This document shows positions 16,623-28,447 of a stretch of DNA of 64,000 bases, piece by piece. The stretch's first letter is position 1. Each line of letters begins with the position of its first letter. The notes under the pieces are model-generated. The model did no database searches. It was not told where the DNA came from and saw only the letters and a program-made list of their open reading frames with translations. Source of the stretch: Actinobacteria bacterium IMCC26077 (GTDB lineage: Bacteria > Actinomycetota > Actinomycetes > Nanopelagicales > Nanopelagicaceae); contig CP015606.1 in the NCBI GenBank assembly GCA_002284915.1, forward strand, positions 806,001 through 870,000, given 5' to 3'. Both the position numbers and the translations under genes were made by a program.

Positions 16623-19400
16623 GTGGCTAAGGTCCGCGTATATGAGCTCGCTAAGGAGCTCGGGTTAGAGAGCAAAGCTCTACTCACTAAATTGCAAGAG
16701 CTTGGCGAGTTTGTTAAGTCTGCCTCCTCTACTTTGGAACCGCCGGTCGTCCGTCGAATGCGCGACCTCTATCCCAACGCGACCCCCGCAGTCGAGAGCG
16801 CAGCTCCAGCACCAGCGAAGAAAGCTGCTGCAAAAAAGAGCGCAAAGAAGTCCGCATCCTCTGCTGATAAAAGTGATGGCACACCAAGTGCAGAGGAAAT
16901 TTCTGCGCTCCTTGCTGAATTAGGTCCACTAGTTCCGCCACACCTGCAAGATTTAGCCCAGAGCGCAACGCGAGAGGGACAAGCGCCAACGGCGCCAATT
17001 GCGCCCACTACTCCGGCGGCACCAGCACCTTCTAGTGGTGCGGCTACTCCCACTCCACCAACAAATATTCCGCGGCCACCGCAATCGCGTCCAGGAAATA
17101 ATCCATTTACCTCCGCACCAGGTGGACCACGTCCGGCGCCACCTCGTCCAAGTCGCGGTGGAAACAATCCCTTTATGCCAACTGATGGTCGTGGCGCTGG
17201 AGCTCCGCGTCCCTCTGGCGCTCCGATTCGCCCCGGACAACCTGGCGGTGCACGCCCAGGATTTGGTCAACGTCCAGGATCAGTACCCAGCGGTCGCCCG
17301 TACCCACCTCGCGATGGTGGAGCCCCTCGTGGCGGCGGAAATTATGCTGGCGCCCCCGGACGAAGTAGCGCTGGTGGATTTAGTGGCGGAGCAGGGCGAG
17401 GGCCGGCTGGCGCTGGCGCACCTGGTGGCTCCGGTGGACCAGGTCGCGGTCCGGGAGGTCCGGGCCAAACTCGCGGCGCTTTTGGTCGTGGCGGTAAGGG
17501 TGGCAAGAGTAATCGCCAACAGAAGTCGCGAAAGACTCGTCGAGAAGAGATCGACAATTTACGCGCACCAACGCTTGGTGGCGCAGTCATCCCGCGCGGC
17601 GATGGCAACACAGTCGTTCGAATGCGTCGCGGTGCCACGCTTATGGATTTTGCGGAGAAGATCAATGCCGATGCTGCCGCGCTAGTTTCGGCGCTCTTTC
17701 ATCTTGGCGAGATGGTCACTGCAACGCAATCAGTCGATGATGACACCTTTGCCATCTTGGGTTCGGAATTGGGATATAACATTCAAATTGTTAGCCCAGA
17801 GGATGAAGATCGCGAGCTACTCGAAGATTTCGATATCGACCTTGAAGCTGAAGTTTCTGAGATTGACGAAGAACAATTAACCTCACGACCGCCTGTGGTA
17901 ACTGTGATGGGCCACGTTGACCACGGTAAAACGTTACTTCTCGATGCGTTACGAAAGAGCGAGGTCGCTAAGGGCGAGGCCGGTGGAATCACACAGCACA
18001 TCGGCGCCTATCAAATTCATCGCGAGCATGATGGCGCAGAACGTGCCATCACATTTATTGATACTCCTGGTCACGAGGCATTTACCGCAATGCGTGCTCG
18101 TGGTGCGAAAGTCACCGACATCGCTGTCTTGGTCGTTGCTGCCGACGATGGCGTGATGCCGCAAACAATCGAAGCGCTCAATCACGCTCAAGCGGCGAGC
18201 GTTCCAATTGTCGTGGCGGTTAACAAAATCGATAAAGAGGGAGCAAATCCTCAAAAGATTAGGCAACAGTTAACTGAATACAACTTGATTACCGAAGAAT
18301 ATGGCGGCACCACGCTTTTCGTTGACGTTTCAGCTAAAACTGGAAAGGGTCTGACTGAGCTTGTCGACGCCATTTTGCTCACCGCTGATGCGGCAATCGA
18401 TCTCCGTGCAGTGGCAGAGGGCGAAGCTCGAGGCGTTGCTATCGAAGCTCATCTCGATAAAGGCCGTGGCGCAGTTGCGACCGTGCTTGTCCAACGCGGC
18501 ACGCTCCATGTTGGTGATGCAATTGTCGCCGGTGGCGCGTTCGGCCGTGTTCGAGCGATGCTCGATGAGCATGGCGAGAACGTTTTGGCAGCCGGTCCAT
18601 CACGTCCAGTGCAAGTTTTAGGTTTCACCTCGGTTCCAGATGCCGGTGACTCTTTCCTTGTTGCTGACGAAGATCGAACAGCTCGCCAAATCGCTGAGAA
18701 GCGTCAAGCGGTAGAGCGACATGCAGCTCTTGCCAAGGCGCGAAAGAAAGTCTCTCTTGAAGACTTCCTCGAGCAATCCAAGGTCACCACGCTCAACCTC
18801 ATCATCAAGGGAGATGTCGCTGGTTCGGTAGAAGCTCTCGAAGATGCGTTGGTACAACTCGACGTTGGAGCTGAGGTTGATCTGCGAGTTATCCACCGCG
18901 GCGTTGGCGCTATCACGAAGAGCGATATCACTCTCGCTTCAGCATCGTCAGCGGTTGTCATTGGATTCAACGTGAAGCCAGAGCCGCAAACCGCGATATT
19001 TGCCGATCGAGAAGGGGTTGAAGTTCGCTTCTACTCAGTGATCTACGAAGCAATCGAAGAGGTCGAGAAGGCGCTTAAGGGCCTCCTCAAGCCAGAGTTC
19101 GAAGAGGTCGTTTTGGGCTCGGCCGAAGTGCGCGAAGTCTTCAAATCGAGCAAGTTCGGAAATATCGCCGGATCGATGGTCAAAGATGGTCTCATCCGCC
19201 GGAACGCGAAAGCGCGCGTCCTTCGTGAAGGAACGGTACATGGGAACAACCTCACCATCGCTTCGCTCAAACGCTTCAAAGATGATGCCACCGAAGTCAA
19301 AGAAGGTTTCGAGTGCGGTATCGGCCTTGGTTCCTATAACGACATCAAGAGCGGCGACATCATTGAGGTCTATGAGATGCGCGAGAAGAAGCGTGCCTGA
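16623..19400 (+). CDS. infB: translation initiation factor IF-2
   Basis: GTPase that places initiator tRNA on the ribosome, 925 residues. The N-terminus has the IF2_N motif [18 protein letters not shown]. Residues about 55-300 are a Pro/Gly/Ala/Arg-rich linker of the length usual in actinobacteria. A second IF2_N-like segment is [19 protein letters not shown]. The G-domain begins near 430 with GHVDHGKT, followed by DTPGHEAF and NKIDKE. Domains II, III and IV follow. The GTG start at 16623 has a Shine-Dalgarno GAGGGAGA. The stop overlaps the rbfA ATG by one base. Confidence 0.97.
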   Translation: MAKVRVYELAKELGLESKALLTKLQELGEFVKSASSTLEPPVVRRMRDLYPNATPAVESAAPAPAKKAAAKKSAKKSASSADKSDGTPSAEEISALLAELGPLVPPHLQDLAQSATREGQAPTAPIAPTTPAAPAPSSGAATPTPPTNIPRPPQSRPGNNPFTSAPGGPRPAPPRPSRGGNNPFMPTDGRGAGAPRPSGAPIRPGQPGGARPGFGQRPGSVPSGRPYPPRDGGAPRGGGNYAGAPGRSSAGGFSGGAGRGPAGAGAPGGSGGPGRGPGGPGQTRGAFGRGGKGGKSNRQQKSRKTRREEIDNLRAPTLGGAVIPRGDGNTVVRMRRGATLMDFAEKINADAAALVSALFHLGEMVTATQSVDDDTFAILGSELGYNIQIVSPEDEDRELLEDFDIDLEAEVSEIDEEQLTSRPPVVTVMGHVDHGKTLLLDALRKSEVAKGEAGGITQHIGAYQIHREHDGAERAITFIDTPGHEAFTAMRARGAKVTDIAVLVVAADDGVMPQTIEALNHAQAASVPIVVAVNKIDKEGANPQKIRQQLTEYNLITEEYGGTTLFVDVSAKTGKGLTELVDAILLTADAAIDLRAVAEGEARGVAIEAHLDKGRGAVATVLVQRGTLHVGDAIVAGGAFGRVRAMLDEHGENVLAAGPSRPVQVLGFTSVPDAGDSFLVADEDRTARQIAEKRQAVERHAALAKARKKVSLEDFLEQSKVTTLNLIIKGDVAGSVEALEDALVQLDVGAEVDLRVIHRGVGAITKSDITLASASSAVVIGFNVKPEPQTAIFADREGVEVRFYSVIYEAIEEVEKALKGLLKPEFEEVVLGSAEVREVFKSSKFGNIAGSMVKDGLIRRNAKARVLREGTVHGNNLTIASLKRFKDDATEVKEGFECGIGLGSYNDIKSGDIIEVYEMREKKRA

Positions 19401-19831
19401 TGGTCAGAGCCACTCGTTCCTTTCGCACTCGTAAAGTCGCAGATCGAATCAAAGAAGTTGTTGCTGCAACCTGCGAGGGAAAGATCAAGGATCCGCGACT
19501 TGGTTTTGTAACGATCACCGATGTTCGCGTTACCGGCGATCTTCAGAATGCTTCAATCTTTTACACCGTATTAGGTGATGAGAAAGAGCGGAAGAATTCG
19601 GCGATTGCTCTTGAGAGCGCAAAAGGAATCATTCGAGCGACTCTTGGTCGAGAGCTCGGTTTACGAGTCGTGCCAACTGTTGAATTTCACCTTGATGCGC
19701 TCCCTGAGAGCGCGGCAACGCTTGAGAATTTGCTCGCCAAGAGCGCTGCTCGAGATCTCGAGCTTGACGCTCAGCGTTCGGGAGCAGATTACGCCGGCGA
19801 GAGTGACCCGTATCGCAAACCTAAGCAGTAA
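19400..19831 (+). CDS. rbfA: ribosome-binding factor A
   Basis: Small KH-fold protein binding the 5' helix of 16S rRNA during 30S maturation, 143 residues. Visible family features are [21 protein letters not shown] with [19 protein letters not shown]. The KH-type end is [18 protein letters not shown] polar tail of about 30 residues follows. The ATG shares a base with the infB stop. In many actinobacteria a DHH phosphoesterase gene comes next; here truB follows directly. Confidence 0.95.
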   Translation: MVRATRSFRTRKVADRIKEVVAATCEGKIKDPRLGFVTITDVRVTGDLQNASIFYTVLGDEKERKNSAIALESAKGIIRATLGRELGLRVVPTVEFHLDALPESAATLENLLAKSAARDLELDAQRSGADYAGESDPYRKPKQ

Positions 19832-19840
19832 CCGATTTCG

Positions 19841-20725
19841 ATGAAATCGGGGTTTATTGTTGTCGACAAAGATTCTGGTTTCACTAGCCACGATGTAGTA
19901 GCAATTGCTCGCAAATCTCTCAGTGAACGCCGGGTGGGACATGCCGGGACTCTCGATCCATTTGCAACCGGGGTATTGGTGCTGGGCGTCGGAAACGGTA
20001 CCCGTTTACTGCAGTACATCACCGATGGCAAGAAGAGCTACGAAGGAGTTATTCGCCTTGGGAGTGCGACCACTACCGACGACCTAACTGGCGAGACCGT
20101 GAGTTCAAACCTCATTGGATTGAGCGAGATCACTGACGATGCAATCGTCTCTGCATTGGATCTCCAGGTTGGTGATATCTATCAAAGACCAAGTAGCTAC
20201 TCCGCTATAAAGATCGACGGCAAACGCGCTTATGAGCTCGCGCGCGCTGGGGTTGATATCGAATTAAAAGAGCGCCGAGTCTCTATTTATTCCTTGAAGG
20301 TTCTCCAGATCACGCGCCATGAATCTGGTATCGATATTGAGATTTCGGTCGATTGTTCTGCTGGTACCTATATTCGCTCGATAGCGCGCGATTTAGGGGA
20401 GCGCTTGGCCGTTGGCGGGCACCTCATCGCATTGCGTCGAACAGCTGTTATGCCCTTCACTCTTGCTGAGGCGATGAGTATCGACCAATTGCGAGCGACT
20501 CCACAGTTGCTTTCGGTCGATGGCGCAATCGAGCGAATCTTTCCACGAAGAACTCTTACTATTGAAGAGGTGGCAAGTGTTAGCCATGGGCGCTCTATCG
20601 AATTGGCGGCTGAGCGTGAGCGAAAGAGCGCAGCTTTCACGCCTGAAGGGACATTCATCGCGCTGCTGGCTGAAAAGGGCGGACGAGCACAACCTGTTTT
20701 AGTGATTAGTAGAATCGAACAATGA
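19841..20725 (+). CDS. truB: tRNA pseudouridine-55 synthase
   Basis: Makes pseudouridine 55 in the T-arm of tRNAs, 294 residues. The catalytic aspartate is in HAGTLDPFATGVL near residue 41. Further motifs are KSYEGVIRLG, QRPSSYSAIKIDGKRAYELAR and CSAGTYIRSIARDLGE. A short C-terminal domain follows. The start ATG at 19841 comes nine bases after rbfA. The stop overlaps ribF by four bases. Confidence 0.96.
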   Translation: MKSGFIVVDKDSGFTSHDVVAIARKSLSERRVGHAGTLDPFATGVLVLGVGNGTRLLQYITDGKKSYEGVIRLGSATTTDDLTGETVSSNLIGLSEITDDAIVSALDLQVGDIYQRPSSYSAIKIDGKRAYELARAGVDIELKERRVSIYSLKVLQITRHESGIDIEISVDCSAGTYIRSIARDLGERLAVGGHLIALRRTAVMPFTLAEAMSIDQLRATPQLLSVDGAIERIFPRRTLTIEEVASVSHGRSIELAAERERKSAAFTPEGTFIALLAEKGGRAQPVLVISRIEQ

Positions 20726-21639
20726 CGGGTCCAGGCAAGGCAGTTGTTGCGATTGGAATCTTCGATGGCGTCCATCGCGGTCACCAGCGAATCTTGGCCC
20801 GAGCGCGCGAAGTGGCAAATTCTCGCTCACTTCCCGTTCTGGCTCTGACTTTTCATCCTCATCCCACAGCGATCTTGGCGCCAGACCGACAACCAGCTCT
20901 GCTATTAAACATCCATAGCCGAGTGGAATTGCTTAAAAAGCATGGCGCTGATGATGTCGAGGTCCTCACCTTCAGCAAAGAATTTGCATCGCTATCGCCG
21001 AACGCATTTATCGAAGATATCTTGATAGAGCTCTTAGGCGCAGCTCATGTAGTCGTAGGCGAGAATTTCTCTTTCGGTTCGCGCGCTAGCGGAAGTATCG
21101 ATGACATCAAGCGATATATCGATGGCGAGGCGGTCGCTCTGCTACATGATGATGGCGGTCCCATCTCATCGACTCGAATTCGAGCACATGTGGCCAACGG
21201 CGAAATGGAGAGTGCGGAGAAACTTCTTGGACGTGCTCATTTCTTACAAGGTGGAGTAGTCCATGGAGAGAAACGCGGCAGGGAGATCGGGTATCCCACG
21301 GCAAACCTTGAGCAACTCTCCGGGATGGCAATTCCACCTGATGGAATCTATGCCGGATACCTTTATGTAGAGCGAGATCGCTTACCAGCGGCAATTTCGA
21401 TCGGAACCAATCCAACATTTCCTCCGAGCTATCCTGGTGAGCGACCACGACAGGTAGAGGCCTATGCGCTTGATCGTGATGATTTGGATTTATACGGCCA
21501 GCGCGCTTCGATTGAATTTCTCTCCTTCTTACGCCCAACTATCGCCTTCCCTGGGCTAGAACCGCTCCTTGCCCAAATGGCAGCTGATTGCGCCGAGGCC
21601 AAGCGGTTGATCGCTCAAAAATCGGGCGAATTGGGATGA
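20722..21639 (+). CDS. ribF: bifunctional riboflavin kinase / FAD synthetase
   Basis: Converts riboflavin to FMN and then FAD, 305 residues. The N-terminal nucleotidyltransferase domain has GIFDGVHRGHQRIL, TFHPHP and VVGENFSFGSRASG. The C-terminal kinase domain has GREIGYPTANLE and ISIGTNPTF. The ATG overlaps the truB stop (ATGA). The position truB-ribF-rpsO is standard in actinobacteria. Confidence 0.96.
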   Translation: MTGPGKAVVAIGIFDGVHRGHQRILARAREVANSRSLPVLALTFHPHPTAILAPDRQPALLLNIHSRVELLKKHGADDVEVLTFSKEFASLSPNAFIEDILIELLGAAHVVVGENFSFGSRASGSIDDIKRYIDGEAVALLHDDGGPISSTRIRAHVANGEMESAEKLLGRAHFLQGGVVHGEKRGREIGYPTANLEQLSGMAIPPDGIYAGYLYVERDRLPAAISIGTNPTFPPSYPGERPRQVEAYALDRDDLDLYGQRASIEFLSFLRPTIAFPGLEPLLAQMAADCAEAKRLIAQKSGELG

Positions 21640-21684
21640 TGGCAGGCCCGCTGGTAGCCTAGGCAGTCGGACAGGTAGGGATTA

Positions 21685-21701
21685 GGCCCGAAATACGGGC
21701 C
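21685..21701 (+). promoter_or_regulatory. hairpin in the rpsO leader
   Basis: GGCCCG (21685-21690) pairs with CGGGCC (21696-21701) over AAATA, flanked by GATT and AATC, which can extend the stem past a bulge. S15 commonly represses its own mRNA by binding a leader fold; this 129-nt leader may hold such a site. No T-run follows, so termination is not suggested. Confidence 0.4.
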
Positions 21702-21768
21702 CACCCCAATCTGGCAGTACGGCAATACGCAGCGTCAATTAAGTCAAAACGAAAGTGAGAACGACACC

Positions 21769-22038
21769 ATGGCTTTAGCTCCGGCAAAGAAGAAGGAGAT
21801 TATCTCCACCTACGGCAACTCTGCCGTGGACACCGGCAGCCCAGAATCGCAGATTGCGATGCTCTCACAACGCATCAATGACCTCACTGAGCATTTGAAG
21901 AGTAATGCCAACGACCACCATGGTCGTCGTGGACTTTTGCTTTTGGTTGGACGCCGTCGCCGCTTACTCCAATATTTGGAGAAGGTTGATATCGAGCGCT
22001 ATCGCTCGATCGTTGATCGACTCAGCCTGCGCCGATAA
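21769..22038 (+). CDS. rpsO: 30S ribosomal protein S15
   Basis: Primary 16S rRNA-binding protein, 89 residues, standard size. Conserved features include [20 protein letters not shown], the rRNA contact region [20 protein letters not shown] and [16 protein letters not shown]. Shine-Dalgarno AGTGAGAA precedes the ATG. It is followed by the pnp gene after a 138-bp structured gap. Confidence 0.97.
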   Translation: MALAPAKKKEIISTYGNSAVDTGSPESQIAMLSQRINDLTEHLKSNANDHHGRRGLLLLVGRRRRLLQYLEKVDIERYRSIVDRLSLRR

Positions 22039-22131
22039 CAAAAAAAACAACAAGCGCGAGAACTCCGCTCGATAGGTTGGGGTCCTCGGTAGTGGCTCTC
22101 GGATATTTATGCCGACAGCTTCGATCGATGA

Positions 22132-22186
22132 TCTCCATCGCAGATAGCTAACGCTCGCGAGATATGGAGACGACCCATGTCGGGTC
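22132..22186 (+). promoter_or_regulatory. structured pnp translation-initiation region
   Basis: TCTCCAT (22132-22138) is complementary to ATGGAGA (22164-22170), which contains the pnp Shine-Dalgarno. Next to it, GACCC (22172-22176) pairs with GGGTC (22182-22186), putting the start codon ATG (22177-22179) in a five-base loop. PNPase controls its own mRNA in other bacteria through leader cleavage; these helices are candidate targets. Confidence 0.45.
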
Positions 22187-24372
22187 ACGACACACAAGTT
22201 CATTCATCCGAAGCAATCATCGACAACGGAAAGTTTGGGAAGCGAATCATTCGCTTCGAGACCGGTCGGATTGCCCGTCAAGCAGCAGGTTCAGCAGTAG
22301 TCACTCTCGATGAGGACACCATGCTGCTCTCTGCGACAACAGCATCGAAGAACCCTAAAGATCAATTCGACTTCTTCCCATTAACGGTAGACGTCGAAGA
22401 GCGTATGTATGCAGTCGGACGGATTCCAGGTTCCTTCTTCCGTCGTGAAGGTCGACCAAGCGAGGATGCAATCCTCACCTGTCGCCTCATCGACCGCCCG
22501 TTGCGACCATCATTCGTCAAGGGGCTTCGTAATGAAGTTCAGATCGTGGTCACGGTTCTCTCGCTGAACCCAGCACATCTATATGACGTCGTTGCCATCA
22601 ACGCCTCTTCGATGTCAACGCAATTAGCGGGTCTGCCATTCTCTGGTCCAATTGGTGGCGTGCGAATCGCTCTCATCGATGGCCAATGGGTTGCATTCCC
22701 GACGCATTCAGAGTTAGAGCGCGCAGTATTCGATATGGTCGTTGCTGGCCGAATCGCAGGTAACGATGTTGCCATCATGATGGTCGAAGCTGAAGCAACC
22801 ACACACACCATCGATTTGATCAAGGGTGGCGCGCAAGCTCCAACCGAAGAGATCGTTGGCGCCGGCCTTGATGCTGCAAAGCCATTCATTAAGGTCCTTT
22901 GCGAAGCTCAACTCGAGCTGGCCAAAGTTGCTGCCAAGCCAACTGCAGAATTCCCGGTCTTCCTCGAGTATCAGAGCGATGCATCAGACGCAGTTGCAGC
23001 TAAGGTAAAAGCTGATACTGCGAAGGCGTTAACAATCGTCTCTAAGGCCGATCGTGAAGCTAAACTCGAAGAGATCGAAAAATCCCTTCTTGAATCTCTG
23101 GCAACTGAGTTTGAAGGTCGCGAGAAAGAAGTGAAGGCGGCATTTCGCTCATTGCAGAAGAAGTTAGTGCGCGAGCGCGTTCTTCGGGAAAAGGTTCGTA
23201 TCGATGGTCGCGGTCCACGAGATATCCGGCCAATCACCGCCGAGGTAGAGGTAGTGCCACGCGTCCACGGTTCCGCGCTCTTCGAACGCGGTGAAACCCA
23301 GATCATGGGAATTACCACCTTGAATATGCTCAAGATGGAGCAGCAGCTCGACACACTCAATCCTGAGACGACCAAGCGTTACATGCATAACTACAACTTC
23401 CCGCCATACTCAACGGGAGAGACTGGGCGCGTTGGTTCACCAAAGCGTCGCGAAATTGGCCATGGCGCTCTTGCTGAACGTGCACTTCTTCCAGTGCTGC
23501 CAACTCGCGAAGAATTCCCTTATGCAATTCGCCAAGTTTCAGAGGCATTCGGTTCGAATGGATCCACATCGATGGGTTCAGTCTGTGCTTCGACTCTGGC
23601 GCTACTCAATGCCGGTGTACCGCTCAAGGCGCCAGTTGCGGGTATTGCTATGGGCTTGATCTCCGATGAGGTTGATGGCAAGACTGAGTACGTCGCGATT
23701 ACCGATATCTTGGGAGCAGAAGATGCTTTCGGGGATATGGATTTCAAAGTCGCAGGTACTAAAGAATTCGTTACCGCGCTTCAACTAGATACCAAACTCG
23801 ACGGCATTCCCGCCTCAGTACTCGCTGGAGCGCTGCTCCAAGCGAAAGAGGCTCGTCTAACGATCTTGGGAATCATGAACAGCGCAATTGATACACCAGA
23901 TGAGATGAGCTTGCTCGCACCACGAATCATCACGGTGAAGATCAACCCAGATCAGATTGGTGCAGTCATAGGGCCAAAGGGCAAAGTCATCAATGAGATT
24001 CAGGATCAAACTGGTGCTGAGATCTCCATCGAGGATGATGGCACCATCTACATCGGTTCCACTGAAGGTGCAGCTGCCGAGGCAGCCAAGGCGCGCGTGA
24101 TGGCTATTGCCAACCCACACGTTCCTACTGTTGGCGAAAAGTACAACGGCACCGTAGTGAAAATCGCAAACTTTGGCGCATTCATCACCCTGTATCCAGG
24201 TAAGGATGGCTTGCTACATGTCTCGCAGATTCGCAAGATGCATGGCGGAAAGCGAATCGAGAACATCGAAGATGTCATGAAGGTTGGCGACCAAATCGAG
24301 GTCGTCATTGGTGAGATCGACGAGAAGGGCAAGCTCTCACTAGAGCCTGTCTTGGCTGATAAAGCTGAATAG
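22177..24372 (+). CDS. pnp: polyribonucleotide nucleotidyltransferase (PNPase)
   Basis: Phosphorolytic 3'-5' exoribonuclease, 731 residues. Two RNase PH-like domains are joined by a helical region. The second, catalytic one carries [32 protein letters not shown] and [20 protein letters not shown]. Then come the KH domain ([18 protein letters not shown]) and the S1 domain ([20 protein letters not shown]). The first ATG with Shine-Dalgarno GGAGA was taken. It trimerises in the cytoplasm for RNA decay. The gene follows rpsO, as in most bacteria. Confidence 0.97.
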   Translation: MSGHDTQVHSSEAIIDNGKFGKRIIRFETGRIARQAAGSAVVTLDEDTMLLSATTASKNPKDQFDFFPLTVDVEERMYAVGRIPGSFFRREGRPSEDAILTCRLIDRPLRPSFVKGLRNEVQIVVTVLSLNPAHLYDVVAINASSMSTQLAGLPFSGPIGGVRIALIDGQWVAFPTHSELERAVFDMVVAGRIAGNDVAIMMVEAEATTHTIDLIKGGAQAPTEEIVGAGLDAAKPFIKVLCEAQLELAKVAAKPTAEFPVFLEYQSDASDAVAAKVKADTAKALTIVSKADREAKLEEIEKSLLESLATEFEGREKEVKAAFRSLQKKLVRERVLREKVRIDGRGPRDIRPITAEVEVVPRVHGSALFERGETQIMGITTLNMLKMEQQLDTLNPETTKRYMHNYNFPPYSTGETGRVGSPKRREIGHGALAERALLPVLPTREEFPYAIRQVSEAFGSNGSTSMGSVCASTLALLNAGVPLKAPVAGIAMGLISDEVDGKTEYVAITDILGAEDAFGDMDFKVAGTKEFVTALQLDTKLDGIPASVLAGALLQAKEARLTILGIMNSAIDTPDEMSLLAPRIITVKINPDQIGAVIGPKGKVINEIQDQTGAEISIEDDGTIYIGSTEGAAAEAAKARVMAIANPHVPTVGEKYNGTVVKIANFGAFITLYPGKDGLLHVSQIRKMHGGKRIENIEDVMKVGDQIEVVIGEIDEKGKLSLEPVLADKAE

Positions 24373-24392
24373 CAAGTAACACCGATACATCT

Positions 24393-26422
<2,030 letters not shown>

Positions 26423-26428
26423 CTGATC

Positions 26429-26677
26429 ATGATCACTATGTATAGCGCAGATTGGTGCGGAGATTGCCGCAGATCCAAGCGGCTACTCAATGAGCTTAAT
26501 GTCCCTTACACGATCGTTGATGTCGATGCTGACGAGAGCGCTGCTGAAAAGGTCATTGAAATCAATGGTGGAATGCGTTCCATTCCAGTAATTCTCTTCG
26601 ATGATGGCACACATCTCACCGAGCCAAGCGATGCCTCTCTAAAAGAGAAATTGCAATCTCTCGGACTGATTAAGTAA
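26429..26677 (+). CDS. glutaredoxin-like / mycoredoxin protein
   Basis: Small thioredoxin-fold redox protein of 82 residues. The active site is CGDC in MYSADWCGDCRRSKRLLNEL near residue 10; the cis-proline loop is RSIPVILFDDG. Such proteins in actinobacteria use mycothiol (mycoredoxin-type) or act in general disulfide reduction. The first ATG of two (26429, 26438) has the better-placed GGAGGTAG. Ends four bases from the convergent azlD stop. Confidence 0.85.
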   Translation: MITMYSADWCGDCRRSKRLLNELNVPYTIVDVDADESAAEKVIEINGGMRSIPVILFDDGTHLTEPSDASLKEKLQSLGLIK

Positions 26678-26681
26678 TTAT

Positions 26682-26981
26682 TTAAATCTGGTGCAGTATC
26701 GCTGACGTTACCGTTGCTGCAATCAGCATTACGAGGAAGTTCGCTCGCAGATAAAGAGCGATGGCGGCAACCGCCAAACCGGCCAGTCGTTGGTCAACGA
26801 CAAGCTCACTTTTATTTGCAAATGTTTGTACGGCGACCAATCCAGCTAAGAGCGCAGTCGGAATCAAATCAGCGATCTTCGCGATTCGAGGATGCGCAAG
26901 AGCAGACTGAGGTATTGATTGACCCAGATACTTGAAAGCGAAGGCGAGCAGGCTCGCTCCAATAACAGCGCTCCAGATCAT
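26682..26981 (-). CDS. azlD: AzlD-family branched-chain amino acid exporter subunit
   Basis: Small membrane protein of 99 residues with three to four hydrophobic segments. These include MIWSAVIGASLLAFAFKYL, PTALLAGLVAVQTF and LAVAAIALYLRANFLVMLIA, as in AzlD. The frame stays open 84 codons further upstream, but that part overlaps azlC and is not membrane-like, so the ATG at 26981 was taken; it overlaps the azlC stop as ATGA. With AzlC it should export branched-chain or related amino acids. Confidence 0.85.
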   Translation of the reverse strand: MIWSAVIGASLLAFAFKYLGQSIPQSALAHPRIAKIADLIPTALLAGLVAVQTFANKSELVVDQRLAGLAVAAIALYLRANFLVMLIAATVTSAILHQI

Positions 26982-27637
26982 GAGCGCACCCGCCAACCAG
27001 CGATGATTGGGATGAGAACGCAGGCGATGATAGGTATGCCGGGGGAGAGTAGCGGTGTCAAGATCAGCGCCAATGCAACTGATCCGATTGCAACTAGACG
27101 TGCGCGAGTATTCGTTAGCCGCGGCCAGAGCAAGCCAAGAAATGCGGCGGGGATAGTCGCATCTAGCCCCCATTGAGCAGGATCTCCAAGCGCATTCGCG
27201 CCCAGCGCTCCGAGCAAGGTTGCCAGATTCCAAAAGAGATAGATGCCTCCTCCGGTCAACCAGAAACCTTTGCGTGCATCTTCTTTACTGCTCTGTTCAT
27301 GAGCCAAAGCGATTGCGGTCGATTCATCGATGGTGATTTGCGAGGCGAGCAAGCGCTTTACTCCGCGCACCTGGAGTAGTGGCGCCATTCGCGCCCCATA
27401 GAAACCATTTCGTAGCGCAAGCAACGCGCTAGCCATGATCGCGCTCACTGCGCTACCTCCGGCTCCTAAGACTCCGGCAACCGCGAATTGCGATGCGCCA
27501 CTGAAAAGCAGGAGCGATAGTGCGCAGGTCTGTAGCAGCGAGAGCCCTGCGGCGACACTTGCGACGCCAAATGCAGCGCCATAGGTTCCCACTGCAATCG
27601 AAATACTGAGTGAGTCACGAATCACCGCGCGAGACAT
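26978..27637 (-). CDS. azlC: AzlC-family branched-chain amino acid exporter subunit
   Basis: Membrane protein of 219 residues with the AzlC pattern. It has SLLLFSGASQFAVAGVLGAGG, LRNGFYGARMAPLL and DESTAIALAHEQ, and repeated hydrophobic helices. The ATG at 27637 was preferred to an upstream one at 27682, which would overlap the divergent thyX start and lacks family similarity; AGGATAGG lies a few bases before it. Operon azlC-azlD, opposite to its neighbours. Confidence 0.88.
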   Translation of the reverse strand: MSRAVIRDSLSISIAVGTYGAAFGVASVAAGLSLLQTCALSLLLFSGASQFAVAGVLGAGGSAVSAIMASALLALRNGFYGARMAPLLQVRGVKRLLASQITIDESTAIALAHEQSSKEDARKGFWLTGGGIYLFWNLATLLGALGANALGDPAQWGLDATIPAAFLGLLWPRLTNTRARLVAIGSVALALILTPLLSPGIPIIACVLIPIIAGWRVRS

Positions 27638-27662
27638 ATGCCTATCCTGCCCTATCTCAGGG

Positions 27663-27668
27663 TAGGGT
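27663..27668 (+). promoter_or_regulatory. candidate -10 element of thyX (leaderless)
   Basis: TAGGGT lies seven bases before the GTG at 27676. CCCTA (27650-27654) and TAGGG (27663-27667) are also complementary, so the site could instead be a hairpin. AGGGTAGGG could serve as a Shine-Dalgarno in a longer transcript. Confidence 0.3.
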
Positions 27669-27675
27669 CTGACGC

Positions 27676-28410
27676 GTGGCAAACGAAGAACGAGAGATGG
27701 AACCAGTATTCCTCGATGATGTAACGGTCGAATTGGTGAAAGCTAGCGCGAGCGATGCCGATGTGATTTGGGCTGCGCGAGTCTCGACATCTGGCGAGAC
27801 CTCACTTGATGAGATCGGTAAGGATCCTGAACGTTCGGCGGGTCTGATCAATTTTCTCGCCCGGGAACGTCATGGCACCCCGTTTGAGCACACCTCGATG
27901 ACCTTCTTCGTCTCCGCACCGATATTTGTCTTCCGTGAGTTCATGCGCCATCGAATCGCCTCGTATAACGAAGAGAGTGGACGGTATCGAGAACTTCGCC
28001 CCATCTTCTATATACCAGCGCGCAATCGACCACTAGTTCAAGTTGGCAAACCAGGTGCATACACCTATGTCGATGGCAGCGATGAACAGCATGCCCTTAC
28101 CGTGGCTTCCATGAAAGCGGCTTATCTTGCCGCATATGCCGAATATAAGAAGATGTTAGATGCGGGAGTGGCGCGCGAGGTTGCACGAGCCGTTCTTCCC
28201 GTCGGCCTCTTCTCCTCGATGTATGTCACGATGAATGCCCGAGCGTTGATGAATTTTCTTTCCTTACGCACCTCCCGCGAAGGTTCGCATTTCCCTAGTT
28301 ACCCGCAGCGCGAAATCGAGATGGTTGCCGAGAAGATGGAGGAGCATTTCGCTCGCCTGATGCCACTGACCCACGCAGCATTTGAGAAATCGGGGCGAGT
28401 AGCCCCCTAG
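27676..28410 (+). CDS. thyX: flavin-dependent thymidylate synthase
   Basis: FAD enzyme methylating dUMP to dTMP with methylene-tetrahydrofolate, 244 residues. The ThyX motif is RHRIASYNEESGRYRE near residues 96-111; HGTPFEHTSMTFFV precedes it and RAVLPVGLFSSMYVTMNARAL follows. GTG at 27676 was used; an ATG at 27697 is the alternative start and would remove seven residues. In mycobacteria thyX likewise lies next to dapA. No thyA is in the window. Confidence 0.95.
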   Translation: MANEEREMEPVFLDDVTVELVKASASDADVIWAARVSTSGETSLDEIGKDPERSAGLINFLARERHGTPFEHTSMTFFVSAPIFVFREFMRHRIASYNEESGRYRELRPIFYIPARNRPLVQVGKPGAYTYVDGSDEQHALTVASMKAAYLAAYAEYKKMLDAGVAREVARAVLPVGLFSSMYVTMNARALMNFLSLRTSREGSHFPSYPQREIEMVAEKMEEHFARLMPLTHAAFEKSGRVAP

Positions 28411-28434
28411 CCCTCAGCACGGGGCGCGGCGCGG

Positions 28435-28440
28435 TAGCCT
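28435..28440 (+). promoter_or_regulatory. candidate -10 element of dapA (leaderless)
   Basis: TAGCCT ends seven bases before the dapA ATG, and the intervening TGCCACC is not a Shine-Dalgarno. No convincing -35 is seen in the GC-rich gap after thyX. Confidence 0.35.
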
Positions 28441-28447
28441 TGCCACC

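Noticed and set aside
16790-17520. DNA repeats in the infB linker as a repeat array or CRISPR
   Set aside because: The repetition is at amino-acid level (Gly, Pro, Arg, Ala), irregular, and normal for actinobacterial IF-2.
16769-17685. Several long frames on both strands within the Gly/Pro-rich part of infB
   Set aside because: They are low-complexity shadows of the IF-2 linker, with no start signals or family motifs.
26982-27233. An 84-residue N-terminal extension of azlD
   Set aside because: It overlaps azlC in another frame, is not membrane-like, and the ATGA overlap at 26978-26981 gives the normal AzlD start.
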